From assembly GCA_009746045.1 (NCBI GenBank), contig RPFO01000692.1:425004-489003 (forward strand): a stretch of DNA of 64,000 bases. The letters are read 5' to 3'. Positions 15,128-43,837 of the stretch are shown here, piece by piece; positions within the stretch are counted from its first letter, which is position 1; each line of letters starts with the position of its first letter. Source of the DNA: Mesostigma viride (lineage: Eukaryota; Streptophyta; Mesostigmatophyceae; Mesostigmatales; Mesostigmataceae). The notes under the pieces were generated by a model. It was given only the letters and a program-made list of their open reading frames with translations. It made no database searches and had not been told where the DNA came from. The position numbers were made by a program, and so were the translations under genes.

Positions 15128-15639
15128 GTGGTGCTCGCCATGATTCGGTCGGTTTTCCCCCACGCGAACATCCGGTCCGAGGATGCGGATGGCGCTGCCT
15201 TCTATTCCCCCAACCACCGGCCTGACATCGTGGTGCTGGACTTTGAGGGGGGTGGCCGGCATCTGCTTATTGACGTTTCGGTGGCGCGGCCCTTGGCTCT
15301 TAGCCACGTGGCTGGGGCCTCCCTCACGGCAGGTTACACGGCGGACCGGGCGGAGCGGGCCTTGAGCTCCTGGCCTACGGCGACGTCGGGCACCATCGTG
15401 TGGTGCCCTTTGTCCTGGAGGAGTTTGGGGCCATGGGGCCCCTGACCTCCGCCTTCTTCAAGGAGTGTTGCCGGCTCCGGGAGGACCGGCTGGACCTGGA
15501 GGGCCAGCGGGCCCCATGGTCGGCGCGGACCTGGAGGTCATATTGGCGTCAGCGCTTGTCGGTGGCGCTGACTCGGGCCATGGCTGACATCATGCTCCGC
15601 CGTACGCGGGCTGATTTTGCGGTGCAGCAGGGCTATTAG
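15128..15639 (+). pseudogene. LINE ORF2 C-terminal nuclease-like domain, plus copy, frameshifted
   Basis: The plus frame reads NHRPDIVVLDFEGGGRHLLI then DVSVARPLALSHVAGASL. RPD followed after about 15 residues by ID-V is the spacing of PD-(D/E)XK restriction-like endonucleases found at the C terminus of some non-LTR retrotransposon proteins. A one-base deletion near 15360 moves the remainder (FVLEEFGAMGPLTSAFFKEC and on to the shared stop at 15639) to another frame. The upstream reverse transcriptase of this element is absent. It looks like a different LINE type from the ORF2 copies elsewhere in the window, whose C termini lack this domain. Confidence 0.5.
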
Positions 15640-15716
15640 GTTCCTCCCGTTAGGCGTTTCCATTGGTCTTATCGTAGTATAGAGCTTTGACATCCATGGC
15701 TCTGTATATAGGTTTA

Positions 15717-16136
15717 TAATTAATTAATTAATTAATTAGACTCGTGCTCCCGTTGGGGAGTCACGGAGCATTAACCCCGATGGATGGATGGATGGGTGCA
15801 AACATTCCTACCGGTCTAATCTATCTACATTGGCTACATACTACATCTATCTAACAGCATTCTAACTACAACATCTATCTAGGCAGCCGCACGCTGCCCT
15901 AGGGGGAACGATCTGGCGTGCCTCCCGCGGGATTGCACACGCGGGCGCTTCCCCACTGGGGGGGGCTCGTTGTCCTCTATGACCTGGGCCCACTTGGCCT
16001 TGTCCATCATCTTCTTCCAAATCACGGAGAGGCCTAGGCCCCCCATGTCCTCTACTAGCTGTTCTTTGAAGGTGCGGGCCTTGCGGCGTCTAACATCACT
16101 GGGCCCAGCCCACGTCAGGAGGTGCCGGTAGGTTTA
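15717..16136 (-). mobile_element. LINE ORF2 C terminus and 3' end, minus strand
   Basis: The minus strand from about 16136 to 15880 encodes RHLLTWAGPSDVRRR, then GGLGLSVIWKKMMDKAKWAQ and EPPPVGKRPRVQSRGR. It aligns with the ORF2 C termini at 18.2-18.4, 50.5 and 52.0 kb (TWPGP, LLWTAMQDK, PVGKPPPP). Its 3'-UTR then runs to a hairpin with stem CTCCC/GGGAG and loop CAAC at about 15740-15765 and ends in (AATT)n at 15720-15740. It is a 5'-truncated insertion. Confidence 0.7.
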
Positions 16137-16273
16137 TAGCGGGGCGTTTGCTTTGGTTTGAGTGATTTCACTCTGCTGTAAGTAATTATATTTTTAATAT
16201 ATATTTTAATAATATAATTACTTACAGCAGAGTGAAATCACTCAAACCAAAGCAAACGCCCAGCTATAAACCT
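16130..16273. repeat. 144-bp near-perfect palindrome
   Basis: The arms start AGGTTTATAGC at 16130 and end GCTATAAACCT at 16273, meeting in an AT-rich centre near 16197. Both arms are the 3'-UTR of the nuclease-bearing LINE, joined tail to tail. Confidence 0.85.
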
Positions 16274-16459
16274 CTATACAGAGCCATGTCAAATCTCTAT
16301 ACTACGATAAGACCAATGGAAACTCCTAACGGGAGGAACCTAATAGCCCTGCTGCACCGAAAAATCTTTTTAATATATATACCAGTAGTGTAGATTAGTA
16401 AGGCTTAGCCTAGCATGTGGCCCCCGCGCATTTGCGCCCATAATGGCCCCCATGGATGA

Positions 16460-18591
16460 TGCCAAGCTCGCAACCAGGGCAAGGACATGTGGTACCACCT
16501 CGACCGGCTCGGGGGCCGGCGGCAGCGCACCCCGGTGGAGCACACGGGGGACGGCACGGCGCCGGTAAGCCTTGACCGCTGGTTGGCCCACAATGTTTCC
16601 TTGACAGGTGGGGCTCGCGCCCCCCCCCCGCCGCTTCACCCCGAGACGGCCGCCCGCCTCGGGGTTGCCGGACCCCCGCCGCCGCCAGCGCCCCCTTCCT
16701 CGGCCGCGGACTACCAAATCCCCGCCTTGCAGGAGGGCTGCCTTGCCACTGACGACGTCGTCCCCCCCTTCACTTTGAAGGAACTGGACGGCGCCCTTGC
16801 TCGCCTGCGGTACGATGCGGCGGTCGGTGCCGACCACCTTTCTGCTGAGCTGCTGAAGACCCCTGATCCGGCGGTTAGGGATCTTCTGCTGGCGTTCTGC
16901 AACCGTGTCCTGCTTTCTGACGAGCCTCCGCCTGCTGAGTGGCAGACGGCCATCCGCGTCATGCTGTACAAGAAGGGCTCTGCTGCTGACCCCGGTAACT
17001 ACAGGGGTGTCTGCCTCCAGAGCGCCGCGCTGAAGGTCTTCATGTGCATGATGCTGCACAGGCTCCGCGCCGCGCTGGACCCACACCTGGGTGAGTCTCA
17101 GATGGGTTTTCGTCGTGGTCGTAACACTGTCATGGCTGTGTTTGTCGCGCGCCGGTAGATGGAGGAGGTGCGTCGCCTTTGCCCGGCCTGACAGTTTGCC
17201 GCTGGTCTTCATTTTTGTTGACTATATCAAGGCCTTTGACACGGTCCTCTGGGAGGCTCTTTGGGCCATCCTAGCTCTGGACCGCGTGCCACCAGCGTTT
17301 ATTGCTGCCATTCGCCGACTGTCAGTATGAGGGCTCACAGGCAGTAGTGCGGACTGCGGAAGGCACCACCCCACCATATTCCCCCTTCACCACGGGGTGT
17401 GGCAAGGTTGTGTCCTGTCTCCATACCTGTTCATTATTGTCGTGGACCACGTCATGCGCCAGGCACGTGCGCGCTTTACTGCTCTTAAGGGGTTCGAGCC
17501 AGCTAGGCTTGGACATCCTTAACGAGCGTGGGCACGGCGGGGTTAGCACGGGTTACCGCCTGGCTGACCTGATTTATGCGGACGACACCACCCTCATCGC
17601 GCGCCCCGAGCACATTCAGACCTGGCTGGACTGTCTGGGCCTGGAGGCGAGGGCGGTGGGGTTGGAGATTAGTGTCAAAACTGAGGCGATGGTGATTGGG
17701 GCCTCCAGTCGCCCACCGCTGCCGCGCCTGCTCGACGGGACGGAGGTCCCATTCCGCCACCGCTTCAAGCTGTTAGGGAGCTGGCTTCCTGACACTGCCG
17801 ACGATGTGGACACCCGCATCGGCCTTTCCTGGGCCAAGCTCCGTTCGCTCAACACCTACTGGCGCTCGAAGGGCCTCAGGGCGAGCACCGCAAGCGCATG
17901 CTCTTCAAGGTCCTCGTCCTCACGGTGCTCACGTATGGCGCCGAGGCATGGACACTCACGGCAACACTGGCAGCCAAGCTAGACGGCACGGTAACCAGGA
18001 TGCTCCGACAGGTCCTGAATGTAGGGTTTTCTCAGCGTAGGTCATTAGAGTCTTTGTATCACGGTATGCCTCGTATTTCGGATGAGATTAGGCAGCGTAG
18101 GATAGCATTTGTAGGACATCTTGCTCGCACCAGCCAGGTCGACACCGCCGGCTTGGTCTGGCCGGTCCCCAGCGGCTCGGCCAACCAGGGCGGCATATTT
18201 TGACCTGGCCTGGCCCCAAGAACATCCCTAAAAGGGTAGGGAAACATGCCATGACCTGTACCCAGATGTTGCTGGACGACCTAGTGGTCCCAGCCCAGTT
18301 TGAGTACCGCATACCCTCTCTCTCCCTTCTCTGGACTGCCATGCAGGACAAGAAGCGGTGGCAGAAGATTGTCAAGGCTCACACGCCAGCCCCTGTGGGC
18401 AAGCCGCCCCCCCCCAAGAGGAGGAGCCGTTTTGATGAGTAGCGTAGATAGGCTTTTCTAGACTAGATATAATAGCTTAGAGTTAGGTTAGTTCGATTAC
18501 GCGGCTTCCTCCACACCACCCATCCAACCTGGAATATGTGCTACATGATCTCCCAACGGAGACATGTTATAATTTAATTTAATTTAATTTA
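16460..18591 (+). mobile_element. 5'-truncated LINE with ORF2 remnant and 12-bp target duplication
   Basis: ATGGATGATGCC occurs at 16448-16459 directly before this block and at 18592-18603 directly after its tail, giving a 12-bp target-site duplication within the 3'-UTR of half-LINE A. The block starts mid-ORF2, runs to the ORF2 stop at about 18442, and ends with a 3'-UTR, a hairpin of loop CAAC at about 18546-18570 and a (TTTAA)n tail. That is classic target-primed reverse transcription with 5' truncation. Confidence 0.85.
16487..18442 (+). pseudogene. LINE ORF2 reverse transcriptase, truncated and broken
   Basis: The reverse transcriptase copies the element RNA at the nicked target. Frame pieces in order are: fingers and palm start (LKELDGALARLRYDAAVGAD, AIRVMLYKKGSAADPGNYRG, SQMGFRRGRNT) to a TAG at 17156; FIFVDYIKAFDTVLWEAL; VWQGCVLSPYLFIIVVDHVM; then the catalytic YADD at 17575-17586 (LADLIYADDTTLIARPEHIQ); and the LINE connection domain VLTYGAEAWTLTATLAAKLD, DEIRQRRIAFVGHLARTSQV, ending PVGKPPPPKRRSRFDE. 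The C-terminal region resembles that of endonuclease-type LINEs, but the N-terminal endonuclease is missing through truncation. Several frameshifts and at least one stop make it non-functional. Confidence 0.85.
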
Positions 18592-18803
18592 ATGGATGAT
18601 GCCTTCAACATTTAGCCACGTATGTCTATAATGGGACCCCCATGTTATGGATGTTGCATTAAGAATTTAGCCATGCTATGCCTATGCAGAGAGATGCTCT
18701 CTGTCGAGAAGCCGTGCCCTAGCCCTTGTATAGCCATGATGATCTTCCTCCCCCGTGCCAGGATCCCCCCCTTAGGCGGGTTGAACCTGAGACAGCATAT
18801 GGT

Positions 18804-19098
18804 GGTGCCGGTGCCCTGGTGCACCTAGAGCAAGGGTAGCTTACATTCCCACCCTTGCATGAAGTAGCCTAGGTTGTATTAAAAGCCATATGCCCCTTCT
18901 CAGGGATATGTGCTACATTGACTCCCAACGGAGTGATTAATTAATTAATTAATTAATTAGAAACATAACTCCGTTGGGAGTACATGTAGCACATATCCCT
19001 GAGAAGGGGCATATGGCCTTTAATACATTCTGGGCTACTTCCTGCAAGGGTGGGAATGTAAGCGACCCTTGCTCTAGGTGCACCAGGGCACCTGCACC
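18804..19098. repeat. 295-bp palindrome of two half-LINE 3' ends
   Basis: The left arm (from GGTGCCGGTGCCCTGG at 18804) is the 3' end of half-LINE A. The right arm is an inverted copy ending near 19098. They meet in (AATTA)n at about 18936-18960. This is a tail-to-tail junction of two insertions, the right one 5'-truncated and on the minus strand. Confidence 0.8.
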
Positions 19099-19670
19099 CT
19101 CATAATCTTCACACTATCAAAGAGACAACCAGCGCAGGCCAGAAATCGGGAGAATCCGGACCATGGTAGCTCGAGCCTGCCGTTATCTTTTCCGCGTTTT
19201 CGAGTCGTTCAGGATGATGAAGATGAATGGTGATGGAAATGTGTATCCTTGTGCATTGAAATTATGGCTGGCTTACGTGTGGAGCGACTAGATGACCTAG
19301 ACGGTGGGGCCGGAAACAGCATGCTTGATCAGGGCGTGTGTTTCTAGCCTAACTGGCCGGGAGTGTCTAGTGGTGAGCACCATTGCTGCGATCGCTCTCC
19401 CACCATTTACGAGGAAATACCCGCAAATGGAAAACCACTGAAAAGGTCTAGCTAGTCAGTCATCACGTTAGCCATGCCATGATTCCAAACGTCCAAGAAC
19501 TGCACACGGTGCAAAGGCAAAAAGCCGGAGGACAGCACTTTCAAATGTGCGGCGGGAACCAAAAGCCCGCGGATGCCAGAAAACATCGTGTTGCGGCAGC
19601 GACGCGACGATGTGGACAACGAATCCAGTGCCAAGCTCGGAACGGCCGCAAAGGAGATCTGGCATCACAG
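19099..19670. other. Retroelement-flank debris
   Basis: It contains the dispersed repeat at about 19110-19195 also seen at 12.4 kb and, inverted, at 43.6 kb. The minus strand from 19670 to 19450 continues downstream of the coding fragment at 19671-19890 but has no single clean frame. No function is assigned. Confidence 0.4.
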
Positions 19671-19890
19671 GGTTCAGATGTGCGGAGATACTATGCGATC
19701 CAGCCGGTCCACGACCTGTTTGTAGAGCTTGTGCCAAGGGGCAGCACCGAACAGATGTGGGTGACGTTGCAAAAAACATCGGACTTGACGGAGCATAATG
19801 GCTCGGTCATAGTCTTTGACCAATAAACGCTGCAAGAGTTCAACAAGAGTCGTGATGAAATCAACACGATAAGAACAAAGACGGGAAAAA
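19671..19890 (-). pseudogene. Repeated unidentified coding fragment, copy 2
   Basis: The inverted counterpart of 12741-12947 encodes the same RLCSYRVDFITTLVELLQRL, RQVRCFLQRHPHLFGAAPWH and DRIVSPHI with a stop. Compared with copy 1 there are synonymous changes (GTC/GTT valine, CGG/CGA arginine) and three replacements (H to Q, G to D, D to A). Unlike copy 1, its 3' flank continues uninterrupted, which shows where half-LINE A inserted in copy 1. Product unknown. Confidence 0.5.
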
Positions 19891-20099
19891 CGATGTAACT
19901 GAGAAAGAACAACACCATATTTTGCTGTGTGGGAAAGGAGACTGTGAATATCGGGGTAACGATGCCCAGCTAAGGGGGAGCCTATGTTATGTGGGGGAAG
20001 ATCATCATGGCTATACACGAGCTAGGACATGGCTTCTCGGCAGAGAGCATCTCTCTGCATGGCAACGGAGTGATGTTCCTAATTAATTAATTAATCAAG

Positions 20100-20436
20100 G
20101 AATATGTGCTATATGATCTCCCCAGGGAGGCATGTTATAATTTAATTTAATAGTATAGTATAATTTTTTTCTCAGGGATATGTGCTACATGTACTCCCAA
20201 CGGAGATATGTTTCAATTTGATTTAATTGAATTTAGTTTAATCCCCACGGAGAGTACTAGAAAAAATTAAATTAAACTATAACATGACTCCGTTGGGAGA
20301 TCATTAAATTAAATTAAATCACAACATGATGACTCCGTTGGGAGATCATGTAGCACATATTTCCTGGCTGGATGGATGGAGGTGGGCGAAGCCGCGAAAC
20401 CAAACTAGTCTAATTCTAATTAAAGCTAATCTAATC
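20100..20436. repeat. Cluster of LINE tails in both orientations
   Basis: Within about 250 bp there are four copies of the terminal hairpin sequence (CTCCCAACGGAG or its complement) and several (TTTAA)n or (AATTT)n tails pointing both ways. These are remains of strongly 5'-truncated insertions stacked on each other. Confidence 0.65.
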
Positions 20437-21625
20437 TAGAAATGTTCACTATTGTCGTGGATCACGTCATGCGGCGGGCACGTGCGCACCTTACTGCTCT
20501 TAAGGGGTTTGAGCCAGCTAGGCTTGGACATCCTTAACGAGCGCGAGCATGGCGGGGTGGCCACTGGCTACCGCCTGGCCGACCTGATTTATGCGGACGA
20601 CACCACCCTCATCGCGCGCCCCGAGCACATTCAGACCTGGCTGGACTCTCTGGGCTTGGAGGCGAGGGCGGTGGGGTTGGAGATTAGTGTCAAAACTGAG
20701 GCGATGGTGATTGGGGCCTCCAGTCGCCCACCGCTGCCGCGCCTGCTCGACGGGACGGAGGTCCCGTTCCGCGACTGCTTCAAACTGTTGGGGAGCATGC
20801 TCCCTGACACCGCCGACGATCTGGACATCCGCATCGGCCTGGCCTGGGCCAGGCTCCGTTCGCTCACCACCTAGCTACTGGCGCTCGAAGGGCCTCAGGG
20901 CGAGCACCGCAAGCGCATGCTCTTCAAGGTCCTCGTCCATACGGTGCTCACGTATGGCGCCGAGGCGTGGACACTCACAGACACACTGGCAGCTAAGCTA
21001 AACGGCACGGTTTACAGGATGCTCCGACAGGTCCTGAACGTAGAGATTTCCAAGCATAGGTCATTAGAGTCTTTGTATCAGGGTATGCCTCATATTTCGG
21101 ACGAGATTAGGCAGCGTAGGATAGCATTTGTATACATGTAGGACATCTTGCTCGCACCAGCCAGGTTGACACCGCCCTTGGTCTGGCCGGCCCCCAGCGG
21201 CTTGGCCAACCAGGGCGGCATATTTTGACCTGGCCTGGCCCCAAGGACATTCCCAGGAAGCTAGGTAAGCATGCCATGAACTACATCCAGATGTTGCTGG
21301 CCGACGTAGTGGTCCCAGCCCAGTTTGAACACCGCATCCACTCCCTCTCCCTTAATTCTTTGGACTGCCATGCAGAACAAGAAGTGGTGGCAGAAGATTG
21401 TCCAGGCTCACACGCCAGCTAGCCCCTGTGGGCAAGCCACCCCCCCCCAAGAGGTAGGGGCGTTTTGCTGAGTAGTGTAGTTAGGATTTTCTAGACTAGA
21501 TAGCTTAGAGTTAGGTTAGTTCGATTACGCGGCTTCCTCCACCTCCACCCCCATCAAGGAATATGTGCTACATGATCTCCCAACGGAGGCATGTTATAAT
21601 TTAATTTAATTTTTTTTAATGGCAT
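20437..21625 (+). mobile_element. 5'-truncated LINE with ORF2 remnant
   Basis: It starts inside the reverse transcriptase (IVVDHVMRRARA), retains YADD in LADLIYADDTTLIARPEHIQ and the connection region (LTYGAEAWTLTDTLAAKLNG), and ends in the same 3'-UTR, CAAC-loop hairpin (about 21562-21585) and TTTAA tail as the copy at 16.5-18.6 kb. An in-frame TAG near 20873 and later frameshifts make it a pseudogene. It is about 95% like the other copy by eye. Confidence 0.8.
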
Positions 21626-23840
21626 GACGCGACCTGTGCATGACCTGTCTAGACATGATGTTGTCTCATTGATGTTGAGACAACGATGTTGTTGTTTAAG
21701 TACTGTGTAAGGAAATATGTGCAAATCGCAGGGCTGGACACGCTCATCTAGGGGTACCAGCCGCGTGACTGGAGCTTGGAAAGCAGTTGACGGAGCACTT
21801 GGAATCGGGGAAGGGGGAAAGAACCAGGTGAGCAGGGATATCCACTATGTATCTACTAATGAAAAGGAAAATTAATTAGAAGAAAGTAAAAAGGGAATGG
21901 ACTGGGGGTGGCCCATCGACAGAGAGGCATGACCAATCTAGATTTGGCCGCCATAAAATAAAGCTTAGCACACAAATAAATACAACATTTGCGACCCCTC
22001 CATGCATGCAGGCATGATCCCAGCCTGACGTTTGTTGTCCAGGTCTCACCATTGTAGTATTTAGGGCAAAACTGTGACGAGCACCTCTACTTTGAGCAAC
22101 TTAATACTGATGCGGAATCTATGGATTGTAGGCCGCAGCAGATGTGCTCACAAAATATCGCAAAACTCTGCCCTGGGCGCTCTCAGCTCTGGTCAAACTC
22201 TTTAGGCCGCCGCGCGGCTTGCTATATGGAGCTCGAGCAGACGGCTTGCTGTATGGAGCACGAGCAGACTGCGTGTTGGAATCGGAATGCAGTATGATAA
22301 CTGCTTACAGTGAAGCTTTCTTGACGTTGTGGGGAATTCAAACAGCAGCCATTTGTTCTCGTTAAAAACGGAGCACCGTCGTCATAACGCACAGCCCATC
22401 AACTTCTAAAACTTCCCTGCCCACCTGCCCCATTCGTGAACTCCGGCCGACGGACAGAGCAAAAGTGAATTGCGTCGCCCCTCACAAAGACCGCTCCCTC
22501 TGCTGGGCAGTTACTGCCGTCGTTAGCATGCACAGATCGAGGCGCTTCAGGGTTAGCGGCCATGCCCACCCGGGCAAAGCGAAGATGGCTAGAGGAAATC
22601 TGCCGGGAGTCATTGACCACGGCATCCACTGCCGGGATGCGGCTTTGTCATCGATTGGAAAAGGCAAACGCACTAGCGCAGCCTACCGGTATGCAGTCCT
22701 CTGATATCTAGTATACGGTTCTTTGTCCGAGATGAGGGAAGTGTTTGATATTTTACGTACGCAGGCTGTGACAACGACCTCATCGGTTATGACGCATCAG
22801 TTATTATAAGAACAGACTACAGTGTGTGCTCCGCGCACACTTGCAATTCCACACACTCCAGACAATTCCATCGTCTAGACTCAACTTAATGCGATCAGGT
22901 GTGCTAGCGTTTGATCACGGACTCACCGTCTACCACGGTGATTTAGCTGATTTCAGGTATGTTGATCACGATTCACATTTCACCGTCTATCACTCATCAG
23001 AATGTCACCGTGATGTTGTCCTTGGTCACCTCAATCATTATTTTATGCAACCAGGCGGCAGGCAAACGACCGAGGACTACGCGCGTCAGTAGCTACAGCT
23101 GTACACCTGCAGCGAGCAGCTCAGTGAGCTCACCGAGAACAGCCGAGAACAGGTCCGAGCCCTGAGCTGAGGTCAACGGGAAAAGATGCTGACGGCCGTC
23201 ACGCAAGACTGAACGTGACACAAAGCATGAAGCAGGTGCAGGCCTGCAGGGCTGCAAGCACCCGCGGGAACGATCTGGTTATCGGATTTCGTCAGGGCGG
23301 TGCCGACTGCAAAAGCGCTCGCTAGCAAAAGCTTTTCAGCTTACGGTAGCGTGTATAGCGACCGGTTGCTGGTAAAGGGTAGTGAGTAAGCACGCCCATT
23401 TTTCTTGTGCACCACCTCGAAAATCGAAATGGGAATACCAGAGGATTTAACGGAGCTGACGGCGAGTTTGGGTGACCGTTTGCATCTGACGAGGGACAAG
23501 TCAGTCCAAAAATTCGCGCAGCTGCTGCGGAGTGCAGGTTCGTGTTTTTCCTGACCGACGGTGCGGGTTGGCACTATAATTAAGGTGTTAGAACACGAAT
23601 TTGCTTCTTCCCACCACCTCGTCAGTTGTACGTTAGCAGAGGGCAGCTGCATGCTCTTCCCTGCCAGGCGTGCTTTGTCGGAATTCTGTCCGAAATATCT
23701 TTTGTTGTGTCACATGCATTTCATAGGGATGCATCGTCGACTTCCCTCGCAGTCAGATTACAAGGAATTTTCGGGTGCCGCTTATCGAAAGAACGGGATA
23801 ACGTCATTGCGGATAATTTCGCATGTCACCTCTGTAACAG
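21626..23840. other. No recognisable gene; may hold 5' exons of the HEAT-repeat gene
   Basis: No transposon or family motif recognised. The HEAT-repeat gene downstream needs at least one earlier exon ending in phase 1. A short helical-looking stretch (LYTCSEQLSELTENSREQ, about 23094-23152) followed by GT is one weak candidate. Confidence 0.35.
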
Positions 23841-43020
<19,180 letters not shown>

Positions 43021-43837
43021 TGAGTGTACCATGGCGACGCGGTCCTATTAATTAATTGTATACGCGGTCCTATTGGTGAGGCAATGATCTACCCTGGGAG
43101 AGCGGACATTTCTCGCACAAATGTAAATATGTTAGTTGCCATGCAGGCAATGGTAGTCAGTATCACATCACACTAGTCCACGTGAACGCGCTTTCTGGAT
43201 GCAGGTGAAGTTGGGCGCAGACAAGGCAAGCTTGAGGATCGCTGCACTTCATGGCAGCTCTGGCATTGTCTGTCATTTGTTCTGTGGTCATGTAGACGTT
43301 TTTTTTCGAAACTGGCTGGATGATAAAACTTCAAAAGATCACCAAATAATGTCATAAGTGAGTAAGTACTTGCGTGTCATGCGCATGGGCACGCCACGGA
43401 GTGCACTATGCTAATGTCATTAGAAAAAAAAATTCACGAAAGTTACAAATATCCTATCAAATAATGTCATGTAAGGCGCATACAACATAAATGAGAATTC
43501 GGATTATGCGGCTGTTCGATCTTAATTAATTTTTTTGCGGGCCTGCATGTCGTGTCCAGACATATGAATGTGGACAAGATAACGGCAGGCTCGAGCTACC
43601 ATGGTCCGGATTCTCCCGATTTCTGGCCTGCGCTGGTTGTCTCCTTGATATGAATGCTGGCTGTCTCATCGATATCCTCGATCTCCATGAGGGCGGGAAT
43701 GAATGAAAAGTAAGTAAGTAATTAAGAACATAACTCCGTTGGGAGTATATGTAGCACATATCCCTGAGAAGGGGCATATATGGCTTTTTGCCCCATGGTC
43801 CAGAGCCACGAACCATGAGGTAGCCATGGCTGACGGC
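43021..43837. other. 3' flank of the HEAT-repeat gene
   Basis: TGTAA at 43122-43126, about 100 bases after the stop, is a plausible polyadenylation signal. From about 43570 the sequence is dispersed repeat: an inverted copy of the 12.4/19.1-kb repeat, then an antisense half-LINE 3' end (CTCCGTTGGGAG at about 43735, CACATATCCCTGAGAAGGGG). No further gene seen. Confidence 0.5.

Larger units (their letters stand above)
14636..15716. repeat. Large inverted repeat, arms about 440 bp
   Basis: The arm at about 14636-15078 is nearly the exact reverse complement of about 15271-15716. Both carry the same LINE C terminus and 3'-UTR. The 190-bp spacer carries the upstream part of the domain in the plus orientation only. 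Differences include a one-base gap near 15360 that breaks the frame of the plus arm. Confidence 0.85.
14500..16377 (-). mobile_element. Composite non-LTR insertion inside half-LINE A
   Basis: This block interrupts the 3'-UTR of half-LINE A at an AATATATAT sequence present on both sides (about 14492-14500 and 16370-16378), consistent with a short target duplication in AT-rich DNA. It contains two inverted copies of the end of a LINE with a nuclease-like C-terminal domain, a minus-strand LINE ORF2 C terminus (15717-16136) and a 144-bp palindrome (16130-16273). A 3'-UTR segment (TTACTTACAGCAGAGTGAAA...) occurs twice in tandem at about 14507-14650 and again at 16200-16275. It probably arose by several insertions into each other. 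Confidence 0.55.
12955..18960 (+). mobile_element. Half-LINE copy A (ORF1-only), split by two insertions
   Basis: The 5' leader starts near 12955 (GAGCTCAGAACTTTTGCGTC), matching the leader of copy C at 46609 and of copy B near 43838. ORF1 runs 13154-14489. Its 3'-UTR is then interrupted at about 14500 by a composite insertion (to about 16377), resumes at 16378-16459, is interrupted again by a 5'-truncated LINE (16460-18591, 12-bp duplication), and resumes at 18592 to its terminal hairpin and (AATTA)n tail at about 18960. Subtracting the insertions leaves about 1.99 kb, close to copies B (about 1.96 kb) and C (1.94 kb). No ORF2 belongs to the element itself. The reconstruction rests on matching the flanks of each interruption to copy B. 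Confidence 0.75.

Noticed and set aside
16370-17212. 280-codon minus-strand ORF
   Set aside because: It is antisense to recognisable reverse-transcriptase sequence on the plus strand.
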